A stretch of 64,000 nt of DNA from Centroberyx gerrardi. Its lineage: Eukaryota > Chordata > Actinopteri > Beryciformes > Berycidae. Positions 1-10,605 of the stretch are shown in pieces. A program made the position numbers and the translations under genes. The notes under the pieces are model-generated. The model searched no databases, was not told the DNA's origin, and was given only the letters and a program-made list of their open reading frames with translations. The stretch lies in contig NC_136017.1 of NCBI RefSeq assembly GCF_048128805.1, positions 18,464,307 through 18,528,306 of the forward strand, in the 5' to 3' direction. Each line of letters starts with the position of its first letter. The first letter of the stretch is position 1.

Positions 1-39
1 CAAATAATCAAAAAAGCTACAACACACATCTGGCTTAAA

Positions 40-732
40 TTGAATAAAAGCATTATCAAATGTGACAGAGAATTATACATATGTGCAGCTTACACTCCCC
101 CATCAGAGTCACCATACTATGACGAAAACTTCTTTGAAATTCTCCACAAAGAAATCAGCCATTACCAGGCCCAGGGTAATGTCTTATTGCTGGGAGATTT
201 GAATGCCAGAACAGGATGTGAAACTGACACAGTGCATCCTGCTGGCAATAGCCATATATTTGGACAGTCCTCTCCTTACCTCACACTCACCACTACCCAC
301 AGAAATAACCCAGACCATGTTGTAAACAAAACTGGAAAAGAGTTAGTGCATCTCTGTCGTTCGCTAGGTCTGTATATGCTCAATGGCAGGATCAGAGGAG
401 ACTCCTTAGGGAGATTCACCTATTGTTCAGCTCTTGGAACCAGTGTAGTCGACTACGCCATCACTGACATGGACCCCTCCCTCATCAGTGCATTCACTGT
501 CAGACCACAGACCCCACTAACAGACCACTGTCAGATAAATGTATATCTAAAAGGAACTGTACAGCAGAAAGCAATAGAACCTGAACCCTGTAAACTATAC
601 AGACTAAACAAGTCATATAAATGGTCTCCTGACTGTGAGATTAAATTTAGAAATATAATCAGCTCTCCAGATATCATACATCTTATTAACACTTTCCTCT
701 CAATAGAGTTTAAACCTAACCAAAATCAATAA
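40..732 (+). pseudogene. LINE endonuclease domain (APE-like), copy A
   Basis: Open stretch of about 230 codons. It shows the signature of the exonuclease-endonuclease-phosphatase fold of LINEs: AAYTPP near the start, LLLGDLNARTG about 50 residues in, VVDYAITD in the middle and a TDHCQI block corresponding to the catalytic SDH motif. The family nicks target DNA to prime reverse transcription. It is separated from the RT by about 490 bp that translates only with stops, although conserved linker pieces such as VWHDKDCR remain. The true N-terminus lies upstream of the window. Confidence 0.8.
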
Positions 733-1220
733 TATTTATCACAAATCTGCCAATAAAGCAGGTCTCATTAAAAACAGCCCTACATGTAGACAGAAACCAA
801 AAAAGGAGGTGTGGCATGACAAGGACTGCAGAAGTGTCAGGAAAAAACTAAGACACCTGTCCAACCTAAAACACCGTCAACCACAAAACACAGAGCTGCG
901 CCAAAACTATGTTGAAACACTAAGAGAATACTAAGACAGAAGAAAAGAGAGCATTACAATCTGAAACTAAGAGAAACTGAGGAATCCATTGATCAAAATC
1001 AGTTCTGGGAGAGATGGAACAGCTTAAGCAACAACAAATCAGATAATGTAGCCTTACAAAACTGTAGCATTTTGAAAAACCATTTTGAAAAACTCTATGA
1101 GCAAATTTCGCCCAGTCAGTCAACAGTCTAAATCATGAACAAAAACAAATCCGAGAAAAGTGGAGAATACTTGAATCAACGATCAAAAACAATCAGAATC
1201 CACTTGACTACCCAATTTCA

Positions 1221-3132
1221 ATGAAAGAACTAGAAGATAACATCAGAAAATTGAAGTCTGGCAAAGCATGTGGAGCCGACAGCATCAGGACAGAGATGCT
1301 CAAATACAGCCCACCCGAGTTGCACCAGGCCCTGCTTAAACTGTTCAACCTAATCCTTCAGGCCGGCTGCTATCCTGAGATCTGGAGCCGAGGACTTGTT
1401 TCCCCAATACACAAGAGTGGAGATAAACTGGACCCCAACAATTACCGAGGCATCTGTGTAAGCAGTAACCTGGGGATGGTTTTCTGCAACATTATCAACG
1501 CCCGAATGCTGGGCTTCCTCACCGAACACAATGTCCTGAACAAAGGGCAAATTGGCTTCCTACCAAACCATCACGTACACCAAAAAAACAAGGGGAAAAT
1601 TTTTGCATGTTTTATTGATTTTAAAAAGGCATTTGATTCAATTTGGCAAGAAGGATTATATTATAAAATTCTCCAAAGTGGCATAGGGGGTAAAGTCTAT
1701 GACATAATAAAGTCAATGTATGTCAGTAATAAGTGTGGAATAAAAATTGGAAACAAAAGTACAGATCTCTTCACTCAAGGGAAAGGAGTATTTCAGGGAA
1801 ACAGCTTGTCACCAACTCTCTTTAACATCTACATCAATGAGTTGGCAATGCTGCTGGAACAGTCTGCTTCCCCTGGCCTGAGCCTACACAATAAGGAAGT
1901 TAAATTCCTGCTCTATGCTGACGACCTGGTGCTGTTGTCACCAACACAGCAAGGTCTACAGCAGCATCTGGACCTGCTGGAGCAGTACTGTCACAACTGG
2001 GCCCTGACAGTAAACTACAAAAAATCAAAAATAATGATCTTCCAAAAGAAGCCCAGATCTCAGGAAACCAGATACACATTCAATCTAGGAAATACTGTAC
2101 TGGAACACACTCTACACTATGACTACCTGGGACTCAAAACCAGCGCCTCAGGTAACTTTGGTCTGGCAGTGAATGCACTGAAAGAAAAGGCCTGTAGAGC
2201 CTTTTATGCAATTACTGTAAGAAAAGATTCCACAAAATAAACATACCAATTAGAATTTGGTCTAAAATCTTTGACAGTGTAATCCAACCCATTGCCCTTT
2301 ATGGAAGTGAGGTTTGGGGTCCGCTCAGCAAACAGGACTACACCAGATGGGACAAACATTCTACAGAGGTCCTGCATGCAGAGTTCTGTCGGACCATACT
2401 AAACATCCACAGAAAAACACCAACCAACGCATGCAGGGCAGAACTAGCCGTTACCCACTGATTATAAACATCCAAAAAAGAACTCTCAAATTTTGGATGC
2501 ATCTCAAATCGAGTCCCCAAGACTCCCTGAGATCTCAGGCACTGCAAACCCAGGAGCTGAACCCCCAAAAGAGCCCCTTCTGCCAGCTGGTCAGGAGACT
2601 GACTGATACAGACCAACCTCAGACCAGCACTGCTCCAAAACCACCAATCAGAGTAAACCAAATTATACAACAAACAAAAGATACATATCTGAAACATTGG
2701 ACAAATCAAACACGAACACAAAACAAAGTTAATTGCTATCTGGCCTTAAACCGTAAATATAAATTGGCAGAATATCTTTTCAGTGTAAAAGACCCAAAGC
2801 AGAGGCAGATCCTGAGCAGATACAGACTGAGTGACCACAGTCTGGCCATAGAGAAAGGACGACATAAGAAGTCCTGGCTACCAAAAGAGGAACGAATATG
2901 CGGTCATTGCACAACAGGTGAGGTGGAGACAGAGATGCACTTCCTCTTGAAATGTGACAAATATAATCTAATTAGAGCAGAATACTTTAAGAAATTAGAA
3001 TTATTAATCCCCAACTTCACTAAACTGAATGAAAGTGTCCAACAGCAGATCCTGCTGGGAGAGGGACAGGCAGCAGGTCTAGCTGCACAGTATGTGACCG
3101 CCTGTCACAGACTGAGGGATGGCCCAGAATGA
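1221..3132 (+). pseudogene. LINE reverse transcriptase and C-terminal domain, copy A
   Basis: Two open segments (1221-2240 and 2314-3132) joined across a frame break at about 2240-2313. Recognisable RT blocks in order: SGKACGADSI (finger), NNYRGICV, FIDFKKAFDS (first catalytic Asp), QGNSLSPTLFNIYINEL, and LLYADDLVLLSP (catalytic DD) at about 1910. The end of the second segment carries a Cys-x2-Cys...His-x4-Cys knuckle (CGHC...HFLLKC). The family product copies LINE RNA at the target site. QGNSLSP carries Asn where the close copy B has Cys (QGCSLSP). The interrupted frame means it is not functional. Confidence 0.82.
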
Positions 3133-3481
3133 TCATCTTGACCTATCTTACTCACTACTGTTTGTTTATTGTTGTATTATATTATTCTAACACTGTGCTT
3201 ATTGTTAATAATATTGTCATAATTTGTAGTATTATAATACTAGTATAATTACTTATTGTTATAATACGTATTATTTTAATACTGTTCTTGCTTTGTCAGT
3301 ATCTTATTTGATTTATTTTACTAGCAGAACTGATTCTGTCTTATTCAGTAATGTATCCTCTGTTTACTCTGTTGTTAGATCAGTTGTATCCTTTTGTTGA
3401 CTGTCCTGAGAAGCTTTGGCAATTTTGTTGTTATGACATTCATGCCAATAAAGCAAATTGAATTGAAAAATTGAATTGAAT

Positions 3482-3488
<7 letters not shown>

Positions 3489-3529
<41 letters not shown>

Positions 3530-3852
3530 TAGAAGTGGTAGAAGAGAGAGAGAGAAGTGGTAGAAGAGAGAGAGAGACAGAAGTGGTAGAAGAGAGAGAG
3601 GTAGAGGAGAGAGAGACAGAAGTGGCAGAAGAGAGTGAGGTAGAAGAGAGAGAGACAGAAGTGGTAGGAGAGAGAGAGGTAGAAGAGAGAGAGAGAGAGA
3701 GGTAGAAGAGAGAGAGAGAGGTAGAAGAGAGAGAGAGAGAAGTTGTAGAAGAGAGAGAGAGAGAAAGAGAGAGACAGAAGTGGTAGAAGAGAGAGACAGA
3801 GAGAGAGAGAGAAGTAGAGAGATAGAGAGAGGTAGAAGAGAGAGAGGTAGAG

Positions 3853-3889
<37 letters not shown>

Positions 3890-3924
3890 AGTGGTAGGAG
3901 AGAGAGAGAGACAGAAGTGGTAGA

Positions 3925-3960
<36 letters not shown>

Positions 3961-3968
3961 GTGGTAGA

Positions 3969-4019
<51 letters not shown>

Positions 4020-4121
4020 CAGAGGTGGTAGAAGAGAGAGCGAGAGAAAGAGAGAGACAGAAGTGGTAGAAGAGAGAGAGAGACAGAGAGAGAGAGAGAG
4101 GTAGGAGAGAGAGAGGTAGAG

Positions 4122-4160
<39 letters not shown>

Positions 4161-4367
4161 AGTGGTAGAAGAGAGAGAGAGGTAGAAGAGAGAGAGGTAG
4201 AGAAGTAGAGAGAGAGAGACAGAAGTGGTAGGAGAGAGAGAGAGACAGAAGTGGTAGAAGAGAGAGAGAGAGAGAAGTGGTAGAAGAGAGAGAGAGAGAA
4301 GTGGTAGAAGAGAGATAGACAGAGAGAGAGAGAGAAAGAGAGAGACAGAGGTGGTAGAAGAGAGAGC

Positions 4368-4401
<34 letters not shown>

Positions 4402-4415
4402 CAGAAGTGGTAGAA

Positions 4416-4446
<31 letters not shown>

Positions 4447-4599
4447 GTAGAAGAGAGAGAGGTAGAGAAGTAGAGAGAGAGAGAAAGAGAGAGAGAAAGG
4501 TAGAAGAGAGAGGTAGAGAAGTAGAGAGAGAGAGAGACAGAAGTGGTAGGAGAGAGAAAGAGACAGAAGTGGTAGAAGAGAGAGAGAGACAGAAGTGGT

Positions 4600-4652
<53 letters not shown>
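3489..4652. repeat. (GA)n compound microsatellite A
   Basis: About 1.16 kb of nearly pure purine sequence: runs of GA interrupted at irregular spacing by ACAGAAGTGGTAGAA and GGTAGAGAAGTAGA modules. It starts directly at the TTGAA-rich 3' tail of LINE copy A and ends where LINE copy B begins. Long Ser/Leu open frames on the minus strand are artefacts of the repeat. Confidence 0.95.
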
Positions 4653-4655
<3 letters not shown>

Positions 4656-6263
4656 CGAGGGACTTTTCTACAAATTATTGACAATTGGCATAGGAGGTAA
4701 GATATATGATTTAATTAAAAGAATGTACATGAATAACAAATATGCAATTAAAATTGGAAGTAACAGAACCAACTATTTCAAACAGTGGCGTGGAGTGAGA
4801 CAGGGCTGCAGTTTGAGCCCAACGCTTTTTAACATCTATAAATGAACTAGCAGAGCAACTGCAAAAGTCCTCGGCCCCTGGGGTCAGTCTGCAGGACACA
4901 GAGGTCAAATGCCTGATGTATGCAGATGACCTTGTTCTTCTTTCTCCCTCCAAAGAGGGTTTACAGCAGAGCCTGGACGTCCTCTCCAGGTTCAGTGAAA
5001 CATGGGCATTGACTGTAAATTTGAAAAAGACCAATATCCTGACGTTTCAAAGACGTTCCAGTTCTCAGAAACACAGATTTACACTAGGAAATACAGAAAT
5101 TGAACACACAACAAATTATAACTATTTAGGTTTGATTATCAATTCCACAGGACGTTTTAACTTGGCTGTGAATGAACTGAAAGAGAAAGCAAGAAGAGCT
5201 TTCTATGCCATCAAAAGAAAAATTCCAATTGACATCCCAATTAGGACCTGGCTCAAAATTCTAAATTCAGTAATACATCCAATTATGCTATATGGTAGTG
5301 AAGTGTGGGGTCCTCTAGCCAATCAAGATTTCTCAAAATGGGAAAAACACCCACTGGAAGTCCTGCATGCAGAGCTGTGTAAAATCATCCTGGGAGTCCA
5401 GAGGAACACAGTCAGTAATGCATGCAGGGCAGAACTCGGCCAGTATCAAATCATCATCAACATTCAGAAACGAGCCATCAAATTCTACAAACATCTCCGA
5501 TCCAGCGACCCCCACTCCTATCAGTATAAAGCTCTTCAGTGCCAAGAGTGGAACAAGGACAAGAAGAGTTCCTTCTGGACACAAACACCAGGGATTCAGG
5601 ACAATCCTCAGTCTCTCTGGACCAACCAAATAATTTCAAAACAGAAAGAAAAATATATCACCTATTGGAAGGAAAAGACAAAAACACAAAGCAAATTAGA
5701 AGTCTATCTGACCCTAGACAGAGAGTACACAGTGGCAGAATATCTGACCACTGTGACCAACAGCAAACTAAGGAAATCCCTAACGAGATACAGGCTCTGT
5801 GCTCACAAGCTGGCCGTAGAAACAGGCCGCCACAGGCAGACCTGGCAACGCAGGGAGAGCAGGTTGTGTTTATTCTGCTGTCAGGGAGAGACAGAGACAG
5901 AAAGTCACTTTCTGTTACACTGTGACAGATACAAAGATGTGAGACAGACTTATTTTGAGAGGATAGGTAGAATTTACCCAGAGTTCAACCCTCTGCCTGA
6001 TCCTCTCAAACTGCCCTACCTGTGTGGGGAGAAAAGTCAGTGTGCAGCATTAGCTGCTAAATTTGTAGATTGCTGTCACACTTTAAGGGAAAAGGGACAC
6101 ACAGGTGAATGAGAAATGTGAAGAATAATATATGAATGTATGTGAAAAGTTCTGTTTTTAATTGGCTAAGGTGATATTTTGCAGGTTTATGTTTCCTCAG
6201 AAACACAAGTGACATAAACACAGAAACAATGATAGTCAGTAGACAGTGGAGGCACAGCAACAC

Positions 6264-6314
<51 letters not shown>

Positions 6315-6465
6315 AATACATGGGAGGGGATGGAATTATTTTTCTGTTACTTAATTTTTTTTGTTATTTAATAATTTAATTGATGATTAATCTCTTGTTA
6401 CATGCCTTGGCAATATTGTTTGTTTGTGAACTGTCATGCCAATAAAGCACCTTGAATTGAATTGA
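4653..6465 (+). mobile_element. APE-type LINE, copy B (5'-truncated)
   Basis: Same family as copy A. It begins abruptly within the RT at the position matching about 1650 of copy A (GLFYKLLTIGIGGKIYD). A stop or frame break near 4842 separates this from the open frame 4916-6112, which has YADDLVLLSPS at its start, KKTNILTFQRR, and the C-terminal knuckle CLFC...HFLLHC near 5870-5920. It ends with CCAATAAAGC and TTGAATTGAATTGA at about 6440-6465, just before the next (GA)n array. There is a (CA)n microsatellite inside its 3'UTR. Confidence 0.85.
6264..6312. repeat. (CA)n microsatellite
   Basis: About 24 CA dinucleotides in the 3'UTR of LINE copy B. Confidence 0.95.
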
Positions 6466-6523
6466 GAGAGAGAGAAAGAGAGAGAGACAGAAGTGGTAGA
6501 AGAGAGAGAGAGAGAGAAGTGGT

Positions 6524-6566
<43 letters not shown>

Positions 6567-6724
6567 TAGAAGAGAGAGAGACAGAAGTGGTAGAAGAGAG
6601 AGAGACAGAAGTGGTAGAAGAGAGAGAGAGACAGAAGTGGTAGAAGAGAGAGAGACAGAAGTGGTAGGAGAGAGAGAAGTAGAGAGAGAGAAGTAGAGAA
6701 GTAGATAAGTAGAGAGAGGTAGAG

Positions 6725-6771
<47 letters not shown>

Positions 6772-6931
6772 GAAGTGGTAGAAGAGAGAGAGAGACAGAA
6801 GTGGTAGAAGAGAGAGAGGAGAGAGAGAGAGAGAGAGACAGAAGTGGTAGAAGAGAGAGAGAGACAGAAGTGGTAGAAGAGAGAGAGAAAGAGAGAAGTG
6901 GTAGAAGAGAGAGAGAAGTAGAGAGAGAGAG

Positions 6932-6965
<34 letters not shown>
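6466..6965. repeat. (GA)n compound microsatellite B
   Basis: About 500 bp of the same purine array as 3489-4652, with the same ACAGAAGTGGTAGAAG modules, again directly after a LINE TTGAA tail and directly before a truncated LINE copy. Confidence 0.95.
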
Positions 6966-6967
<2 letters not shown>

Positions 6968-7220
6968 CAGGCTGTGTCAGCTCTGTCCACAGAGAGAGGT
7001 GGAGACAGAGCAACACTTCCTGCTACAATGCAGCACATATGATCACATTAGAACAAAGTTTTTTACAAAAATTAAATGTAAATTCCAAGATTTTGATACA
7101 CTCTCTGACCAGAGTAAAATGCAATATCTACTTGGAGAAAATAGTGTCAGCGCCATAGAAGCAGCAAGATATGTCAGAGCATGTCACAGCCTGAGAGACG
7201 ACCAGCACAACAACACATGA
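6966..7220 (+). mobile_element. APE-type LINE, copy C (3' scrap)
   Basis: Only the last 80 or so codons of the LINE ORF: the C-terminal knuckle CQLC...HFLLQC, then about 60 residues to a TGA at 7218-7220. These correspond to the ends of copies A and B (ARYVRACHSLRD versus AQYVTACHRLRD). Its 5' break coincides with the (GA)n array. The following 200 bp are T-rich 3'UTR. Confidence 0.8.
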
Positions 7221-7430
7221 CAGCTGTAGTTAGTCTCCTCACAGCTCACACTCTGCCTTTTGATTTTACTTCTCCACTTCTTGTGTTTTTTTTTGTTTTG
7301 TTTTTTTGTTTGTTTTTTTTACATTTGACACGATTTTTTATTTTTTTATTATTAATATATTGCTGTTAATTGTTTCTTTATTGATCCTAAACAAACATTA
7401 ATTGCTTTTATATACAGTAGACCTATGATA

Positions 7431-7440
7431 CACACACACA

Positions 7441-7482
<42 letters not shown>
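7431..7482. repeat. (CA)n microsatellite
   Basis: About 50 bp of CA repeats with one CATA interruption. A second broken CA/GCAC-rich patch lies at 7560-7605, directly before the hAT-like coding region. Confidence 0.9.
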
Positions 7483-7488
<6 letters not shown>

Positions 7489-7616
7489 CAGAGTGGTCTA
7501 AGGACTAATTGGAAAGTTAGATCGGCCTGGCCAATCTTCAGTCATCAAACAATCTTTCACAAACACACACACACAAGCACGCATACACACACACACGCAT
7601 ACACTTAGCAGAGAAG

Positions 7617-9103
7617 TTGAACCAGGCTGTGCAGACATGGGGACTAGCTGGCAAAGTCTCAGCATGTGTCCACGACAACGCAAGGACTATAGTGGGAGCC
7701 AACAATCCCATTCGAGTTGACTGGCACTCGGTTCTGTGCTTCGTGCACACGTTGAATCTGACCATCAACGATGGCTTTGCACTTTATGTGCACCGGGTCA
7801 TCATTGCAGCTGGGAAGCTGGTGAGCCACTTCAATCATAGCACCACTGCTACCAAGGCACTGGAGACCAAGCAGCAACAACTGAGACTACCAGCTCACCG
7901 ACTAATACAGTCATGTAAAACCAGATGAAACTCAGTCTGTGAGATGTTTGACAAGCTCATGGAGCAGCGGTGGGCCGTGACCACTGTACTATCTGATCGC
8001 ACAGTAACCAAACTCCAAGATGCCAGGGTTCTTGAGCTGCAGGATGAATACTGGCAGCTCATGGAGGATACGGCGCCTGTCTTGGCAGCACTGAAGTGTG
8101 CCACCACGATTATGTCTGCCGAGAAAGTGGTCTCAATCTCCAACACCTACCCAATCACCTTTAGTCTGACTAATTCTCATCTAATGAGAAGAGAAGCAGC
8201 AGCGGAGTCATCGAGTTCAAGCCCAAAGTGCGGGCCTCGCTTGGCCTACAAATGAAGGTAATTATACCCCCAAAATCGATATTATCATAATCCAAAAGCC
8301 ATGCTGAGACTTGGAGTAGCCTGGCCTATCACTGTAACAGTAGGGCTATATTACACAGTCATTACCAAAACAATGTTTTATTTTTAGCCAACTTTTCTTT
8401 TATTTTAAATTGTAGGCTGTTCTTTTATTACTGATCTTTAACGCTTTGTTAGGCTAAACTATATTGTATGAAATATGTATGAAAAAAACATTGATTTAAT
8501 ATGCACTTAACTACACAAGGGGGTTACTTATTATTTACACAGGTTCAGTCCATTGACTTGCTGTCAACACCACCATTGATCGCATCGATGCTGGACCCTC
8601 GTCACAAGCACCTTGCATTTCTGCCACCAGAAAGGAGACTGATTGCAAATGCTAAACTGCTGGAACTGGCAGCAGCAGTGGATACCACCACCACAGATGA
8701 ACCGAGCCATGCCACCGCCAGCGGAGACAAAGGAGGGGTACTGCCCAGTGATGCAGTCCAGGGAGCCGTGCACCAGCCAGCGAAAGGCACAGCTGCTGCT
8801 ATGGTCCTACTCCTTGGAGACCAGTACTTTACCAAAACTTCCAGTGACGCCAAAGGAGAAGTCAAAAACTTTCTCAGTGACATACCGCCACCTCTGGATG
8901 TAAATCCCACAGACTGGTGGAAAGGGAATGCAGGGAGATTCCCTAGGCCGGCAAAGTTGGCGCAGCAATATTTATGCATCCCCGGGACATCTGTTCCATC
9001 GGAGCGAGTGTTTTCAGCGGCTGGACTCACTGTCAACAGGCTGTGCACTCGACTCACCCCTGACCACGTAGATATGCTCTTATTCTTAAAAAAAAACGAG
9101 TAG
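7617..9103 (+). pseudogene. hAT-family (ZBED-like) transposase, decayed
   Basis: Translated pieces match the core and C-terminal part of hAT transposases: WHSVLCFVHTLNL, then CKTR followed by NSVCEMFDKL, MLDPRHKHLAFL, and the dimerisation signature PSERVFSAAGLTVN near the end (about 8998-9040). It is broken. TGA at 7925-7927 replaces the Trp expected in the CKTRW motif; the frame shifts near 8200 (FKPKVRASLGLQMK is in another frame); the N-terminal BED finger is missing. GGTAAT at about 8257 and a CAG at about 8541 could be an ancient intron between LGLQMK and the SIDLLSTPP segment. Members cut and paste DNA in the nucleus; this copy cannot. Confidence 0.82.
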
Positions 9104-9380
9104 ATTAAAATCCCGTCAGGAGTCGGGATTTTATTGTTCAAGTTGCAATAAGCCTCAGCTGTTGGACAGCCCTTTTCATTTTGTTTGCATGTTTAGTTTG
9201 CATGTTTTGCCTCAGGTTTAGTGGCATAAATTCCACAGAATTATTAAGATTAATCTATTCAATCTTGTTTGGTTGATAACTTGGTTAACTTGTTGAGTAG
9301 GCCTAAAGACAGGCAGAGCAGGAGCAGCAACGGCAGCGACGGTACCTTGGCAGTATTTCATTATTTTATTATGTTATTTT
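9104..9380. other. No gene recognised
   Basis: Spacer between the hAT pseudogene and the solo LTR. I see no coding frame or named repeat in it. Confidence 0.5.
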
Positions 9381-9757
9381 TGTCACAACCTCTGTCTCCT
9401 GTGGTCACTCTGACTCCACACCTGGCCCTGCTTCAGTTTCCCTCTCATCAGTCCCTTAGTCTGCCTTGTTTGGGGTTTTCCAGCAGATGGCGTCCCAGTA
9501 TTTCCCACATGCCGTTCAGTGCCTCACCAGCTGTCCCTTGTTAGTTAATTTGCTAGTCCAGTATTTAAGTTCTCAGCCACCCACCTTTCTCTGTTTGTTT
9601 GTCAGGCAAAGAATACAGAACATAGGTCTAGACTCTAGACCTATGTTCTGTATTCTTTGCCTGCTGAGACTACCAGTAAAGCTTTTGTTGATTCTCAAGC
9701 CTGTCTCCTGCCTTGCTGTTCTGCTTTTGGGTCCACCTGATCTGCACATCTCTGACA
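9381..9757 (+). mobile_element. Solo LTR (377 bp) with 5-bp target duplication
   Basis: Starts TGTCACAACC and ends CTCTGACA, an inverted TGTCA/TGACA pair. It is flanked by identical ATTTT pentamers (9376-9380 and 9758-9762). A TATA-like TATTTAAG lies at 9562-9569. No internal retroviral-type genes adjoin it, so it is a solo LTR left by recombination. The U3/R layout resembles fish Ty3/gypsy-type LTRs, but without internal sequence the superfamily is an inference. Confidence 0.78.
9603..9663. repeat. 61-bp near-perfect palindrome inside the solo LTR
   Basis: Left arm 9603-9632, one-base centre 9633, right arm 9634-9663. The 30-bp arms are exact reverse complements. It lies about 35 bp after the TATA-like box, that is, where transcription of the LTR would be expected to start. 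Confidence 0.97.
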
Positions 9758-9977
9758 ATTTTACCTGGTATTAAAATACATATTGGGCATCATAATTCTG
9801 TTTTGTTGTGCTGTCAAAATAACATGAATGTTTAAGTAAAGCTTTCATTGAGGAAAAAATGCATTTTGTATTTTCTATGTCAAAAGCTGTTTTGCATATA
9901 TATTGATTAATCGATTAATTGGTCATTAATGTGGCTGACTATCGATTAAGGAAATTCCTTAAAATGTACATCCCTAA

Positions 9978-10330
9978 TACTTACCTGATATAGCTGTGAA
10001 AACAAAATCAGTACACACTTACCGGAGCTACTTACCTGATATAGTTATGAAAACAAAATCAGTACACACTTACCTGATACACTTACCTGATATAGCTGTG
10101 AAAACAAAATCAGTTTACACTTATCTGACACACTTACCTGATATAACTGTGAAAACAAAATCAGTATCCACTTACCTGACATACTTACCTGATATAGCTG
10201 TGAAAACAAAATCAGTTTACACTTATCTGACACACTTACCTGATATACCGGTAACTGTGAAAAAAACAGGACACGCTTACCTGACATACTTACCTGATAT
10301 AGCTGTGAAAAAAGTAATCAGTTTACACTT
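9978..10330. repeat. Minisatellite, unit about 60 bp
   Basis: Six imperfect head-to-tail units, each containing CTTACCTGATATA then CTGTGAAAACAAAATCAG. Open frames in it (for example 9996-10337) are repeat artefacts. Confidence 0.92.
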
Positions 10331-10335
10331 AAGCT

Positions 10336-10355
10336 AACCCTAACCGGTTAGGGTT
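10336..10355. repeat. 20-bp telomere-like palindrome
   Basis: AACCCTAACC meets GGTTAGGGTT with no spacer: two telomeric units head to head. Confidence 0.9.
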
Positions 10356-10414
10356 TCACCTTTCTAGGTTTTTGTTCACCTTTCTGCTTTTTGTTAAAGG
10401 TTGGTCTTGCCATC

Positions 10415-10420
10415 TATAAA
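10415..10420 (+). promoter_or_regulatory. TATA box upstream of the 5S rRNA copy
   Basis: TATAAA lies 31 bp before the first base of the 5S-like sequence, where an upstream TATA element is found in fish 5S gene spacers. Confidence 0.6.
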
Positions 10421-10445
10421 AAGCCCTTCTGTTAGACATTCTGTT

Positions 10446-10565
10446 GCTTATGGCCACACCAACCTGTGCGTGCCTGACCTCATCAGATCTCAGAAGCTAA
10501 GCAAGTTTGGGCCTTGTTAGCACTTGGATGGGAGACCGCCTGAGAATACCAGGTGCTGTAAGCTT
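10446..10565 (+). rRNA. 5S rRNA gene copy or pseudogene
   Basis: A 120-nt segment with the full 5S layout, from GCTTATGGCC to GTGCTGTAAGCTT, followed at once by a T run. The C-box region (TTGGATGGGAGACCGCCTG) is intact, as is the A-box start AGCTAAGCA. Several positions differ from the vertebrate consensus (for example CTGACCTCATCAGATCT where CGATCTCGTC-type bases are usual, and AAGTTTGGGCC in the A box), so it may be a drifting pseudogene. A single copy is present; no tandem 5S array is visible. It could be a 5S-derived SINE head, but no SINE body follows. Confidence 0.78.
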
Positions 10566-10568
10566 TTT
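10564..10568 (+). terminator. RNA polymerase III T-run after 5S
   Basis: Five Ts directly at the 3' end of the 5S sequence, the usual Pol III stop signal. Confidence 0.6.
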
Positions 10569-10584
10569 CACCTTTCTAGGCACC

Positions 10585-10605
10585 GGGGGGGGGGGGGGGG
10601 GGGGG
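10585..10605 (+). repeat. Poly(G) tract, 21 G
   Basis: Uninterrupted run of 21 G about 20 bp after the 5S copy. Its exact length is unreliable in any assembly. Confidence 0.9.

Larger units (their letters stand above)
1..3488 (+). mobile_element. APE-type LINE, copy A (near full length, decayed)
   Basis: Non-LTR retrotransposon that enters the window already inside its endonuclease. Order: apurinic-like endonuclease (40-732), a degenerate linker (733-1220), reverse transcriptase with YADD, a C-terminal Cys/His knuckle, then a 3' tail with an AATAAA-like signal (CCAATAAAGC) and TTGAA repeats at about 3460-3487. The coding region is split by stops and frame changes, so this copy is dead. The clade was not settled: the endonuclease plus C-terminal CCHC layout fits several APE-type clades. 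Two shorter copies of the same family follow immediately. Confidence 0.85.

Noticed and set aside
3440..4684. 414-codon minus-strand open frame rich in Ser/Leu
   Set aside because: Translation of the (GA)n array; no composition or motif of a real protein. The same applies to 6376-7038.
9978..10330. CRISPR-like array
   Set aside because: Units are contiguous minisatellite copies without unique spacers, in a vertebrate genome.
9996..10337. 113-codon frame with repeated KTKSVHTYL-type units
   Set aside because: Pure minisatellite translation; its minus-strand shadow is equally open.
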